The notes: generated from the sequence alone by a model not told the origin. 64,000 bases of DNA from Selenomonas sp. AB3002 (GCF_000702545.1 NZ_JNIO01000002.1:620001-684000); one strand, 5' to 3'; positions 32,786-41,872 are shown, numbered from the stretch's first letter. Numbers and translations: made by a program.

Positions 32786-34915
32786 TCACTCCACCGACTG
32801 CTGTGCATGCAGATGGGCATAAATGCCTCCCAGGGCCAGCAGCTCTGCAGGTGTCCCCTGCTCTGCCACCTTGCCGTGGTCCAGCACGATAATACGGTCA
32901 CAATGCTCCACCGTCACCAGGCGGTGGGCAATGAAAATCATGGTGCGTCCCTGGCCTATGGCCTCTATATTCTTCATGACGACGCGCTCGGACTCATAGT
33001 CGAGAGCCGAGGTGGCCTCGTCAAAAATCATTATCCTCGGATTAGTCAGGAGCGCCCGGGCGATAGCGATGCGCTGGCGCTGGCCTCCCGAGAGACTGGC
33101 CCCGCGCTCGCCCACCTTGGTATCGTAACCCTCATCAAGCTCCAGTATGAACTCATGGGCCCCGGCCAGCTGGGCTGCCCTGATGACCTCCTCCATGGAA
33201 GCAGCGGGCTTGCCTGCCGCAATATTATCGCGGATGGAGCCATTATAAAGGTAGCTGTCCTGCTGGACAACCCCCATCTGGTTCCGCAGCCAGGGATAAT
33301 CCGCCTCGCGGAGGTCTGTGCCATCCACAGTGATGGAGCCTTCATCTGCCATGTAGATTTTTTCCAAAAGGCCTGCCAGGGTAGACTTGCCGGAGCCAGA
33401 GCGGCCCACCAGGCCAATCTTCTCACCGGCTTTAATGGAAAAGCTCACTCCATCCACGGCAGGGGGCAGGTCCAGACGATAGCGGAAGGAAACATCCTTC
33501 ACCTCGATGTCACCCCGGATGACCTTCAATCCCGGAGGAGATGGCATAAGCACCGGCTCAATACGGCTGTGAAGCACATCCCCCAGCATCCTCATGCCCA
33601 GCACGGCCCGCTGGATATCCGGCCACATGGTCAGAAGCTTGGTGAGAGGCCCGATAGCCTGCCCTGCCAGCATCTGGAAAGCGATGAGCTGGCCCAGGGT
33701 GAACTCGCCGTTCATGACCTTGTAGCCGCCCACCCATAGAATCACCAGGGTGGACACCAGCTGAATGGCCCCATTGCCACCGGTAATCAGCAGGTTGAAA
33801 GCCGCCATGTCAAACTGACGCTGGATATGGCGGCACACCAGGCTCTCCCAGCGCTTTATAAACTGGGGCTCGATGGCCAGAGCCTTCACCGTCTGCATGC
33901 CCGTGACTGCCTCGATGAGGAAGTTCCTCTGCTGCATGGTCATGGCCATGGCCCGCATCATCTTGTCCCAGTAAATCGGGAAAGCCCAATAAGTCTGGAA
34001 AACATAGAGAGGGATGATAACCAGGGCGATGATGGTAAGGCCCACGCTATAATAGAGCATCACTGCCACAAAGGTCACAGAGAACACCGCATCCAGCAGG
34101 GCAGTCATGGAGGTGCCCGTCAGGAACTGCCTGACGCTGCCCACCATGTTCACACGCATGATGGTATCACCTACCCGGCGGTGCTCATAATAAGGCACCG
34201 GCAGGGAGATAAGATGCCGGAAGAGGTTCGCCCCCAGGATGGCATCCAGCTTGGTGGTGGTCTGGTTCAGGATATGGGTACGCACACCGGAAAGCATGGC
34301 CTGCACCAGGGCCAGCACCACCATGGCCACCCCCAGCACCGTAAGGGTCGAAAGGCCGCCATTGCCTACCACTTTATCGATGATGACCTGGGTGAAAAGC
34401 GGCATCATGATGCCCATGGCCTGGAAGAAAGCCGAGGCCAGCAGGATCTCTATGAGGACATGCTTGTACCTCTTGATGACCCGCCAGAACCATTCCAGAT
34501 TGAATCTGTGCTTGATTTCCTCCCAGTTCAGCCTGGCGGTGATGGTCATGACCTCGCCAGTCCAGACCTCGCCAAACTTGCTGGTGGGCAGGGCCACTGC
34601 CTTGTCCCTGGCAATATCCAGGAACATGACCGACTCATCGTTGTGAGCCCCCAACATGACATACTGGCCATTCTTCAGCTTGGCGATAGCCGGGGCAGGC
34701 ACCTCGCGCAGCTCATCGATGCCTATCTTCTGGACCTTGCCCCGCATCTTGTAGTCCTTGGCCAACCGCTCCAGGTTCACCCACTGGATGCTCTGATCCC
34801 ACATATTGGGATGCTCACGCCGCAGGGTCCCCTTCTCTACCTTGCGCCCCAGATTGAAGATACATTTCTCCAGGGCTCCCAGGGCTGTATACTCCTGGTT
34901 TTCTTTTGTTTCCAT
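32786..34915 (-). CDS. type I secretion ABC transporter (HlyB type), first copy
   Basis: 709 residues with a C39-like but non-peptidase N-terminal domain, six membrane helices and a complete ATPase: Walker A GLVGRSGSGKST, signature SLSGGQRQRIAIARAL, Walker B IMIFDEATSALD, H-loop IAHRLV. Both ATP sites look catalytic, so it may work as a homodimer, or as a heterodimer with the copy at 29280-31409. AAGGAG lies seven bases before the ATG. It follows the Panacea gene by 17 bases and precedes hlyD by ten. Confidence 0.92.
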   Translation of the reverse strand: METKENQEYTALGALEKCIFNLGRKVEKGTLRREHPNMWDQSIQWVNLERLAKDYKMRGKVQKIGIDELREVPAPAIAKLKNGQYVMLGAHNDESVMFLDIARDKAVALPTSKFGEVWTGEVMTITARLNWEEIKHRFNLEWFWRVIKRYKHVLIEILLASAFFQAMGIMMPLFTQVIIDKVVGNGGLSTLTVLGVAMVVLALVQAMLSGVRTHILNQTTTKLDAILGANLFRHLISLPVPYYEHRRVGDTIMRVNMVGSVRQFLTGTSMTALLDAVFSVTFVAVMLYYSVGLTIIALVIIPLYVFQTYWAFPIYWDKMMRAMAMTMQQRNFLIEAVTGMQTVKALAIEPQFIKRWESLVCRHIQRQFDMAAFNLLITGGNGAIQLVSTLVILWVGGYKVMNGEFTLGQLIAFQMLAGQAIGPLTKLLTMWPDIQRAVLGMRMLGDVLHSRIEPVLMPSPPGLKVIRGDIEVKDVSFRYRLDLPPAVDGVSFSIKAGEKIGLVGRSGSGKSTLAGLLEKIYMADEGSITVDGTDLREADYPWLRNQMGVVQQDSYLYNGSIRDNIAAGKPAASMEEVIRAAQLAGAHEFILELDEGYDTKVGERGASLSGGQRQRIAIARALLTNPRIMIFDEATSALDYESERVVMKNIEAIGQGRTMIFIAHRLVTVEHCDRIIVLDHGKVAEQGTPAELLALGGIYAHLHAQQSVE

Positions 34916-34932
34916 GTATAAACTCCTTATCT

Positions 34933-35946
34933 TTACCCTACCGGCACTACACAGGACTGGCTGAACATGTCTTCCGCATAAGCTCTGATATCACCGGGGT
35001 TTACCATATGGTATTTTTCCTTCACCGCCAGGAAGTATTGCCCCAGAGACTCCTTACCGATGATTTCCTCTGAATAAGCGGAAAGGGGCAGGCTGCCTCT
35101 GGCCTTCAGCCAGGGGGCTTCGTTATGGGTAATGCGCTCCAGGACCCGGCCGCTGTAGCAGCAGAAGAAATTTATTACGCTGTCATATACCACCTTCTCC
35201 CCAGCAGTGAATACGGAAGCATCGAAAGCTTTCCTCTCCTGCTCCGGCTCATAGCGGTAGTCCTTGTAGCGCAGGTAAATTTCCTTGAACACCGGGCCAT
35301 GGGTCCAGGCCTCACAGTCCTCCTCAAAGGGAAAAATCCCCAGGAAGGCATAATGGAACCCCTGTATATAATAAAGGGCCTTCTGAAGCATCAGAGGTGT
35401 GATGTCCTCACACCTGTAGAGCAGGTATCGGGTGACCCGGTCTATTTTGCTGTCCTCCCGGCTCCGGGAAAGGACCAGGAGCTTTTCCACCGCCTTCAGG
35501 CTCTTCTCATAGGAGCGGGAAGAGCCCAGGAGCTCTTTATGGCGTTCCAGCATCTCCTTGTAAAAGGCTGGATCTTCATAGAGGCGTTTCAGTACCTCTG
35601 AATACTGCCTGGTGGGCATATAGCCCTCGTAGTAACGGGTAAAGGTGAGCTCCCCCCACCCCAGGAGCTTCGACAGGGGGCGCTTGCCGATGGCATAACG
35701 CACAGGGATAGCCCGGATATGCTCCAGGGAGATGATGCCCTTCTTTTTCCTGTAGAGGTCATAGAGCAGCCGCAGGTTCATATCATTTATTTCGTCCACC
35801 TGGAGTCTCTCCCCGCAGGTGCTGCACCGCGCCTCTTGTCCCGTATAGCTGTACATCTCATCCTTGATGCGTCCCACCATGGGCACAGAATTGATGCGGT
35901 AGGTTTGTTCCTGGCCGCACTTGGCGCAATAGACCCTTTTCTCCAT
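34933..35946 (-). CDS. MqsA-type zinc finger/HTH fused to Panacea (DUF4065/SocA-like) domain
   Basis: About 337 residues. Residues 5-52 have two CxxC pairs (YCAKCGQ; RCSTCGE), a zinc ribbon as in MqsA/YgiT antitoxins; about 60-125 is an HTH region (IISLEHIRAIPVRYAIGKRP; LSKLLGWGELTFTRYYEG) in which the LLGW.ELTFTRYYEG block is the MqsA-type DNA-binding part. Residues about 175-310 form the Panacea/DUF4065 domain (LMLQKALYYIQGFHYAFLG; EAWTHGPVFKEIYLRYKDY). Such proteins normally neutralise an adjacent toxin, but no toxin gene is adjacent here; it heads the type I secretion operon, so a regulatory role is likely. Start at 35946 with GGGGGTG. Confidence 0.75.
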   Translation of the reverse strand: MEKRVYCAKCGQEQTYRINSVPMVGRIKDEMYSYTGQEARCSTCGERLQVDEINDMNLRLLYDLYRKKKGIISLEHIRAIPVRYAIGKRPLSKLLGWGELTFTRYYEGYMPTRQYSEVLKRLYEDPAFYKEMLERHKELLGSSRSYEKSLKAVEKLLVLSRSREDSKIDRVTRYLLYRCEDITPLMLQKALYYIQGFHYAFLGIFPFEEDCEAWTHGPVFKEIYLRYKDYRYEPEQERKAFDASVFTAGEKVVYDSVINFFCCYSGRVLERITHNEAPWLKARGSLPLSAYSEEIIGKESLGQYFLAVKEKYHMVNPGDIRAYAEDMFSQSCVVPVG

Positions 35947-35991
35947 CGCTTCACCCCCTTGTATCATTTAGACTTATAAGGCCATTGTTCC

Positions 35992-36012
35992 AGTTTTGCC
36001 GTAGGCAAAACT
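35992..36012 (-). promoter_or_regulatory. leader hairpin, copy 1 (Panacea/secretion operon)
   Basis: On the minus strand GTTTTGCC / GGCAAAAC with a three-base loop, 45 bases upstream of the Panacea ATG. The flanks GGAA and GGAAC and the stem match a hairpin at 41777-41795, with one compensatory pair change. The leader also has CCCCCACTT / AAGTGGGGG further upstream. Confidence 0.55.
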
Positions 36013-36114
36013 TCCTCTTGGCCTTTCAACGAGGCGGGAGATATTAACTCACCGCCTGTTAGTAATTTGCCGCCCCCACTTATGGAAGTGGGGGACATCT
36101 TGTACTCGTTATAT

Positions 36115-36143
36115 ATAATACAATTTTGTACCTTTGGTGTCAA
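36115..36143 (-). promoter_or_regulatory. promoter of the Panacea-type I secretion operon
   Basis: TTGACA (36138-36143) and TATTAT (36115-36120) on the minus strand, spacer 17, one of the best promoters in the window. The leader of about 165 bases before the Panacea gene is structured. Confidence 0.85.
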
Positions 36144-36173
36144 ATTTTATGTATCAATTGAACCTGAAATTGA

Positions 36174-36215
36174 CAAAAAAATCCCCCCTCCGCATGCGCA
36201 TTGCGGAGGGGGGAT
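36174..36215 (-). terminator. strong terminator after the 1045-residue repeat protein
   Basis: On the minus strand ATCCCCCCTCCGCA / TGCGGAGGGGGGAT with a seven-base loop and a TTTTTTT tail. It separates the substrate gene from the secretion operon promoter immediately downstream. Confidence 0.9.
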
Positions 36216-36244
36216 TCATTTATTCAGTTAGAGTCAACTGCCAA

Positions 36245-39200
36245 TCAGGCCTGAGACCAGGTCTTCTTGGAGTAGTTGTACTCCCAAGTGGAGCCATCAG
36301 CCAGCTGGAAGGTCTTCACAGAGCTGGAGCTCATGCTGTTGATGGTCAGGGTGCTGGTAGCATCGCCATCCTTCATGCTGAGGGTCATGACGCCAGACTT
36401 GCTGGTGTCGATGCCCACATTGCCGCTGGTGATATCGTCGAGGGTAACGTTGTAGAGCACAACCTTGTCATCGCTGTAGCTGCCGGTGATAACATCGCTG
36501 CCATCGCCCTTGCCGAAGAAGAAGGTGGTGGTGCCGCCAGAGGTACCCTTGAGGCTGTCGTTGGAAGCGCCGAAGCCGCCGAAGAGGCTGGTCTCGCCCT
36601 TGCCAGCAACGAGGCTCTCGTTTGCGGAGCTGGTGCCAGCAATGACGAGGGTGCCGGAGCTGCTGGAAGCATCAACAGTCTTGACGCTATCGTAGCTTAC
36701 ACCCTGGGAGCCATCAAGCCAGATGTTTGCAGTATCCACATCGGAGCCAACCTTCAGAGTGTTGTTGGAGCCGCCCATGTAGATGGAAACATCTTCGCTG
36801 TAGGTCCAGTTGTTGGTACCGGTCTTGCCGATCTTCACCTGGGTGGTGTTGACACCATCGGTGGTAACCTTGATGGCAGTGTCGGTAGCAGAGCCAGCAC
36901 CTAAGAGGGTCAGCTTGTCAGTGCTGTTGCTGGTCTTGATGACGATGTTGGAACCATCGTTCTTGACAGAGGTGATATCCACACCGCTGAGGTAGAGGAC
37001 ATCATCGCCATCCTTGCTGCCCCACTTAGCATTCTGGATGGTGTCCTTGCCGTCGCCTGCAGTGTAGTAGTAGGTGACGTTGGTATCGGTAGCACTCTGG
37101 CCATTGGAGCCATCCAGCACATCAGCTGCGCTGCCGCCGCCCCACAGGGTGGTGTTGCCGGTGCCGGCAATCAGGGTCTCCTTGTTAGCAGCAGTACCCA
37201 TGAGGACGGTATTGTCCTTGCCGCCGGTGACGGAAGCGAAGGTGCCGGAGTAAGTTGCATTGCTGGTGTTCTTGAAGATGCCGGTATTGCCCAGGTCAAC
37301 CACCAGAGCGTCATCAACCGTGTTGAAGTCAAGGGCAGAAGACTTGCTTGCACCGTAGTAGATATTAGCCATCTCGGTAACATCCTTGACGGTAGCCTTT
37401 CCACCAACCACATCAACATTGTAAGTGGTACCGGTGTTGTCGAGGACCTTGACGGTAACTTCCTGGGAGCTGTCCACACTATTGAGTACCAGGGAACCCT
37501 TGCCAACCTTTGCCGTAGTCTTGGTACCAGACTCGAACTTGAGGTCATTGATGCTGTTCTCGAAGAGATAGATAGCATCGCCATCAAGGCTGCTGCCGCC
37601 TACAGATGCGAAGCCGGCAACAGAATCCGTGCCGCCAGTGCTGGTGAGAGCCACATAGGTGGTACCCTTGGCATCCTTATGATCAATCTCAATGCTGTCG
37701 TTGCCCAGGCCGCCATAGACATAGTCGCCGCCGCCTGCTAAGAGGCTGTCGTTCTTGCTGCCGCCAATCAGGGTGTCTACGCCCTCATTATTGTCGTTGC
37801 CAACGAGAAGCACAGACTTGTCAGTAATGCTGCTGGCGTTAATCAGAGCGCCGCCATCTTCAGCTGCCCAAGCAACAACGCCCGTATAGCCAGTTGCCTT
37901 CACATTGGCAACATAGTAGTTGTCACTGGTCTTAGTGAACTGAACCACGCCGCTGCCAACGGAAATCTGACCACTCTCATGAACGCTGTCGTCAATATTG
38001 CCGCCGATAACCACCACGTCTTCAAGAGCATTGAAGTCTGTCAGGGTCACAGTACCAGCGGTGAGGCCAGACACATCGATAGTATCCTTGCCCTCGCCAC
38101 CTGCAACAGTGACATTGGACTCGCTATTCGTGAGATTAGCAATCGTGATGCTGTCAGCGCCATCGCCCAGGTCAATCAGGCCAGAAGTAAGGCTATCATT
38201 AACGATGACAGTATCCTTGCCTGCACCACCGTAAACAGTGCTGTCCTTCAGGGAGTTCAGAACGAGGCTGTCATTGCCCTCGCCCAGGGTGATGGTGGAG
38301 TCAACAACCGAACTACCGAGGCTGACGCTATCATTGCCTGCGCCCAGGGTAACGGTTGCACCATTGAGGGAAGCAATCTCGGCATACTTGTTGCCAGCAC
38401 CAGCGGTCAGGGTAGCCTTGTCAAGGCCGCCCAGCACTACGCTGTCCTTGCCCTCGCCCAGGTTGATGGAGCCAGAAACAACGGAAGTAATCTTCAGGCT
38501 GTCTGCGCCATTGCCCAGGGTGATGTTCACAGAGGAAGCAGAGGTGAGGCTTACATAGTTGGCATCAGTGCCGGAAGCAGTAACAACCAGCTCACCAGCT
38601 ACCGTACCCAGCTCCAGGCTGTCCTTACCTTCGCCAATCTCGACGCTCAGGTTGCCGGTAGCACTGCCAACGCTGACGAAGTCATTGCCGTTGCCAACCT
38701 GGATCGTACCATTAGCCTCTTCCTTGATGCTGCCGACGACAATGCTGTCATTGCCATCGCCAGTATTAATATTGAGCGTGCTGCTTGCGCTGCCGAGATA
38801 AACGCTGTCAGCGCCCTCGCCGAGCTCAATGCTGACCTCGTTACCGGAAGTAACGCTCACATACTTGGCATCGCTGCCGTTACCAGAAACTATAACGTTG
38901 CCAGTCACAGCGCCGATAGTCAGGCTGTCTTTGCCATTGCCAAGCTCAACACTCAGGTTGTCCTTAGCTTCGCCAACGACCACGCTGTCAGCGCCATCGC
39001 CAGCCTGAACAGTCAGCTTGCCAGCTGCAGTCTGAACGGACACATAGTCAGCACCCTCGCCCACGCTGATGCGAACATCAGTCTCAGAAGTGGTGCCGAT
39101 GGTCACGCTGTCAGCCTTGTTGCCAGTCTCAATCTCAGTCACGGTGCTGGAACCAACAATGCTCCATGCATCGCTTGAAGAACCAGTCTGAACCGTATTA

Positions 39201-39382
39201 GCAGTCGTATCACTCCCAAGATCAACCGCCCAACCACCAGTTATAGAGCTCACAGTAGCTACCTTGTCATAGTCACTAGGCAAGCCCTTAGCCGCACTAT
39301 AATTGTCAGTTGCTTCTGAAGAGTAGCCAATCACACTGCCATTTTTAAGGCCAGAAAAGCTCCCCAGGTTCAAAGTTGCCAT
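36245..39382 (-). CDS. large repeat protein, probable type I secretion substrate (1045 residues)
   Basis: No signal peptide; starts MATLNLGSFSGLKNG. Residues about 60-390 are built of imperfect 16-20-residue repeats of the type LGEGKDSLVLG, GxGxDSxxxG. The middle has a proper RTX-type stretch (DTLIGGSKNDSLLAGGGDYV; VYGGLGNDSIE). The last about 165 residues (WLDGSQGVSYDSV, SLFGGFGASNDSL, FFFGKGDGSDVITGS, VVLYNVTLDDI, WEYNYSKKTWSQA) match the C-termini of three neighbours. It is a likely cell-surface or secreted adhesin or S-layer-like protein. The start at 39382 has GAGGAGG nine bases upstream. Confidence 0.8.
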   Translation of the reverse strand: MATLNLGSFSGLKNGSVIGYSSEATDNYSAAKGLPSDYDKVATVSSITGGWAVDLGSDTTANTVQTGSSSDAWSIVGSSTVTEIETGNKADSVTIGTTSETDVRISVGEGADYVSVQTAAGKLTVQAGDGADSVVVGEAKDNLSVELGNGKDSLTIGAVTGNVIVSGNGSDAKYVSVTSGNEVSIELGEGADSVYLGSASSTLNINTGDGNDSIVVGSIKEEANGTIQVGNGNDFVSVGSATGNLSVEIGEGKDSLELGTVAGELVVTASGTDANYVSLTSASSVNITLGNGADSLKITSVVSGSINLGEGKDSVVLGGLDKATLTAGAGNKYAEIASLNGATVTLGAGNDSVSLGSSVVDSTITLGEGNDSLVLNSLKDSTVYGGAGKDTVIVNDSLTSGLIDLGDGADSITIANLTNSESNVTVAGGEGKDTIDVSGLTAGTVTLTDFNALEDVVVIGGNIDDSVHESGQISVGSGVVQFTKTSDNYYVANVKATGYTGVVAWAAEDGGALINASSITDKSVLLVGNDNNEGVDTLIGGSKNDSLLAGGGDYVYGGLGNDSIEIDHKDAKGTTYVALTSTGGTDSVAGFASVGGSSLDGDAIYLFENSINDLKFESGTKTTAKVGKGSLVLNSVDSSQEVTVKVLDNTGTTYNVDVVGGKATVKDVTEMANIYYGASKSSALDFNTVDDALVVDLGNTGIFKNTSNATYSGTFASVTGGKDNTVLMGTAANKETLIAGTGNTTLWGGGSAADVLDGSNGQSATDTNVTYYYTAGDGKDTIQNAKWGSKDGDDVLYLSGVDITSVKNDGSNIVIKTSNSTDKLTLLGAGSATDTAIKVTTDGVNTTQVKIGKTGTNNWTYSEDVSIYMGGSNNTLKVGSDVDTANIWLDGSQGVSYDSVKTVDASSSSGTLVIAGTSSANESLVAGKGETSLFGGFGASNDSLKGTSGGTTTFFFGKGDGSDVITGSYSDDKVVLYNVTLDDITSGNVGIDTSKSGVMTLSMKDGDATSTLTINSMSSSSVKTFQLADGSTWEYNYSKKTWSQA

Positions 39383-39497
39383 AAAATACAACCTCCTCAA
39401 AAATAGATAAATCAGTGAGGAGCCCTATGGGCTTATCCCCACTATCGCCTTCTCCTCTTATCCCACTTTTTTTAGGTATAGAGGTTTTAACACAAAT

Positions 39498-39526
39498 ATT
39501 TTATCACAGTGCCTTGAAGAGTGCAA
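39498..39526 (-). promoter_or_regulatory. promoter of the 1045-residue repeat protein
   Basis: TTGCAC (39521-39526), 17-base spacer, TAAAAT (39498-39503) with a TGA extension just before the -10 box. It lies about 110 bases upstream of the ATG. Confidence 0.8.
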
Positions 39527-39686
39527 TAAAAATTCTAAAACAAGAAAATTATCATGGGACCTGTGACTCTCAGGAAGCCCTCCTGACGCTTCCCTGCTAT
39601 ATATATCGGTAGTTGCCGGTGAAAATTAAATTAAAATTTCATTAGATTTCCATTAAATTTTGAATCATTCGCCCCTCCGACACACG

Positions 39687-39721
39687 AAAACCCCCTGTAG
39701 TGGGCGATACACTACAGGGGG
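39687..39721 (-). terminator. terminator of the GT2-TPR gene
   Basis: On the minus strand CCCCCTGTAGTG / CACTACAGGGGG with a seven-base loop and a TTTT tail. Between it and the gene at 39882, nothing else but a 14-base palindrome is seen in the 39727-39881 stretch. Confidence 0.8.
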
Positions 39722-39857
39722 CCGGAGGTTGCTGCCGCGATAAATCCTAAGAATAACAAAAGGCACCTGCCGTGCCATCTGTCTCGCTACATGCCCTTAT
39801 TATAGGCTAAAAACATGGGCAGCGTCAAGATATTTCTAATCTACTGACACAATTTTC

Positions 39858-39871
39858 ATGACAATTGTCAT
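39858..39871. other. 14-base perfect palindrome ATGACAATTGTCAT
   Basis: It sits ten bases after the GT2-TPR stop codon. Its symmetry is that of a dimeric repressor site, but its place downstream of the gene makes that doubtful; it may be chance. Confidence 0.3.
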
Positions 39872-39881
39872 CCCGGGCCAA

Positions 39882-41717
39882 TCATGCTTCCAGGGCAAAC
39901 GAAGCTGCCAGCTCCTTTACGGCTGCAGCTTTTTCTTTGTCCCCCCGCTTAGTGTAGAACTCCGTCAGTTCCCTGGCGATGGCAGGCATATCTTCCCCTA
40001 CTACATCCATCTCCCGGGGGTTAAGCTTCAGGAAATCCCGGGAAAGTTCCAAAGCCTTCATAAGTAAGGGAGCCGCCTCCTCTTCCCGCCCCTCGTTCCA
40101 GAGAGCCACTCCTTTGATGGCGTAGGAATCCGGCATATTGGGCAGCTCCCGCTCCATGGCCTCACGGGCTTCCTCCATGGCTGCCTCATCCTCCAGCAGG
40201 CGGCTGGCGTTATACCAAATCCGATAGATCTCCGAGCGGAGGTTGGCGGGCACCACCGTTGACTCACGTGCCTTCAGCATCTCCTCCCGGGCCTCGGCAT
40301 ACTTCCCTTCCCCCATGAGTATCTTGCCCATGTAGTAATGCTGCAGGCCCACCTCCCGGCCCTCCTCATGAAGCCTGCGCAGAATCTGCTCATTGCGCTG
40401 GCGCTTCTCTGTCTGCCGCGCCGGACTGTAGCCTGTGTGCTTCATCAGGAGCCGCTCCCGGGGGATGGAGTAGGTCAGGCCGCTGCTGCCCTGCTCGTTT
40501 TCCAGGTACTCATGGATAGCCCCCACATAGTGCAGTCCACGGGTGAAGATACGGCTCACCGCCGCTTCTGTGCCCAGAGGCTGCAGTTTCTCATCCACAT
40601 TCATGTGGCGCACCATGAGCTGCCGCATCCCTCCGGGGCCGTCGTAGTCCTCGGCTATGCGGTGAAGATTGCCCGCCGTCTCCTGTGAGAAGAACTCATC
40701 GCTGTCTGGGAAAACTATCCAGTCCCCGGAGGCCTTCGAGAGGGCAAAGTTCTTGGCAGCAGCAAAATCATCTATCCAGTCAAAGTGATAGATTTTATCC
40801 GTGTACTCTTTGGCTATCTCTATGGACCTGTCCACAGAGCCGGTATCCACCACGATAATCTCATCAGCAGCAGCCAGGGACTGCAGGCATCTGCCGATAT
40901 CTGTCTCATTATCCCGCATGATGACACAGGCAGAGAGGGTGAGCTTTCCTCCCCTGGCCCGAACCTGCAGAAGATAGGGCAGGACCAGTTGCAAGGGGTG
41001 CAGCGCATGACCCTGCATGACCCGGAAAGCCTCTTTGTCCACTGTGGCCTTGGGGAGCTTCCCCTTGCCAAACTGGAGCCTCCCTCCAAAATCCAAACCA
41101 TCTGCCACAGCTTTTGCCATCTCCCCATAGGTGAAGGGCACCCCCTCCACCAGCAAAGGCACGCCCTCCTCATCATGACGCAGCACAAAAAGTGAGGCAC
41201 TGGCCAGGTCCCCTGCATAGGTGAGTGGGAGCTTTTCTTTCTCACCATAGGGAAGAACCAGCCGCTTCCTGGGAGAGGAGGAAGCCAGGCGCTCTCGCAG
41301 AGCATCCAGCAATTCCTCCACCGGGCCGGCCGCTTCCTCTGGCTTTTCGGCTCCGTAGAGTTCTCCCTTGCCGGCGCAGACCGCCGTCACCTTCAGCCCC
41401 TTTTCCTGATGGCGTCCCATCAGCGACAGCACTTCTGGCAAAGGCTCCCGCAGCAACAGCACCGTCCTCGTAAAGCCCCTGGCCTTCTGCAGGGAGAGAG
41501 CTACCTTGGGCAGGTACTTTTCCTGGTTGTCCTCCCCAATCTCTAAAAATGGCAGCAAAAGCCCCTGCTTTTTCCCTTCATCTGTGGATACCTCAGTCCT
41601 AGGCTCCCAGAAATGAAAGCAGCCGCCCTCCCTGGCCACCTGCCGCCTGAGGGCCCGCCCCCCCTGAGAATCAGGAGAACTGATATATATTTCCCAATCC
41701 ATGTTGTTTTCTGCCAT
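39882..41717 (-). CDS. glycosyltransferase (GT2) with N-terminal extension and C-terminal TPR repeats
   Basis: 611 residues. Residues 1 to about 265 are an unassigned region. Then comes a GT2 domain: LSACVIMRDNETDIGRCLQSL, DEIIVVDTGSVDRSIEIA, WIDDFAAAKNFALSKASGDWIVFPDSDEFF (the acidic metal site). From about 450 there are TPR-like helices (LQHYYMGKILMGEGKYAEAR; SYAIKGVALWNEGREEEAA). This is the layout of TPR-GT2 proteins that glycosylate proteins. AAAGGAT lies eight bases before the ATG. It stands between two genes for secreted repeat proteins, which are its likely targets. Confidence 0.85.
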   Translation of the reverse strand: MAENNMDWEIYISSPDSQGGRALRRQVAREGGCFHFWEPRTEVSTDEGKKQGLLLPFLEIGEDNQEKYLPKVALSLQKARGFTRTVLLLREPLPEVLSLMGRHQEKGLKVTAVCAGKGELYGAEKPEEAAGPVEELLDALRERLASSSPRKRLVLPYGEKEKLPLTYAGDLASASLFVLRHDEEGVPLLVEGVPFTYGEMAKAVADGLDFGGRLQFGKGKLPKATVDKEAFRVMQGHALHPLQLVLPYLLQVRARGGKLTLSACVIMRDNETDIGRCLQSLAAADEIIVVDTGSVDRSIEIAKEYTDKIYHFDWIDDFAAAKNFALSKASGDWIVFPDSDEFFSQETAGNLHRIAEDYDGPGGMRQLMVRHMNVDEKLQPLGTEAAVSRIFTRGLHYVGAIHEYLENEQGSSGLTYSIPRERLLMKHTGYSPARQTEKRQRNEQILRRLHEEGREVGLQHYYMGKILMGEGKYAEAREEMLKARESTVVPANLRSEIYRIWYNASRLLEDEAAMEEAREAMERELPNMPDSYAIKGVALWNEGREEEAAPLLMKALELSRDFLKLNPREMDVVGEDMPAIARELTEFYTKRGDKEKAAAVKELAASFALEA

Positions 41718-41776
41718 ACAGTTGTATCCTTTCTATAAATAAGAAATCACTGATTTCATTATACGCAATAGTTCAG

Positions 41777-41795
41777 GTTTTGTCGAAGACAAAAC
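41777..41795 (-). promoter_or_regulatory. leader hairpin, copy 2 (GT2-TPR gene)
   Basis: On the minus strand GTTTTGTC TTC GACAAAAC, 59 bases before the GT2-TPR start. It has the same stem, GGAA left flank and GAAC right flank as the hairpin at 35992-36012; the pair C-G there is T-A here. Confidence 0.55.
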
Positions 41796-41821
41796 TTCCG
41801 CCCAACTTCTCCTTGCACCGC

Positions 41822-41846
41822 AAAAAGGGGATGCCCGTGCATCCCC
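41822..41846 (-). terminator. terminator of the 378-residue repeat protein
   Basis: GGGGATGC ACGG GCATCCCC followed by TTTTTG on the minus strand. Confidence 0.85.
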
Positions 41847-41872
41847 TCATATCATCATCCTCATCCCCAGAT

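Noticed and set aside
34933-35946. A toxin gene paired with the Panacea protein
   Set aside because: The flanking regions (leader with promoter on one side, ABC transporter 17 bases away on the other) leave no room for a toxin ORF.
37979-39178. 399-codon open frame on the plus strand opposite the 1045-residue repeat protein
   Set aside because: It mirrors the repeats of the real gene in codon-aligned antisense; it has no ribosome binding site, and the minus-strand gene has promoter, start and terminator.
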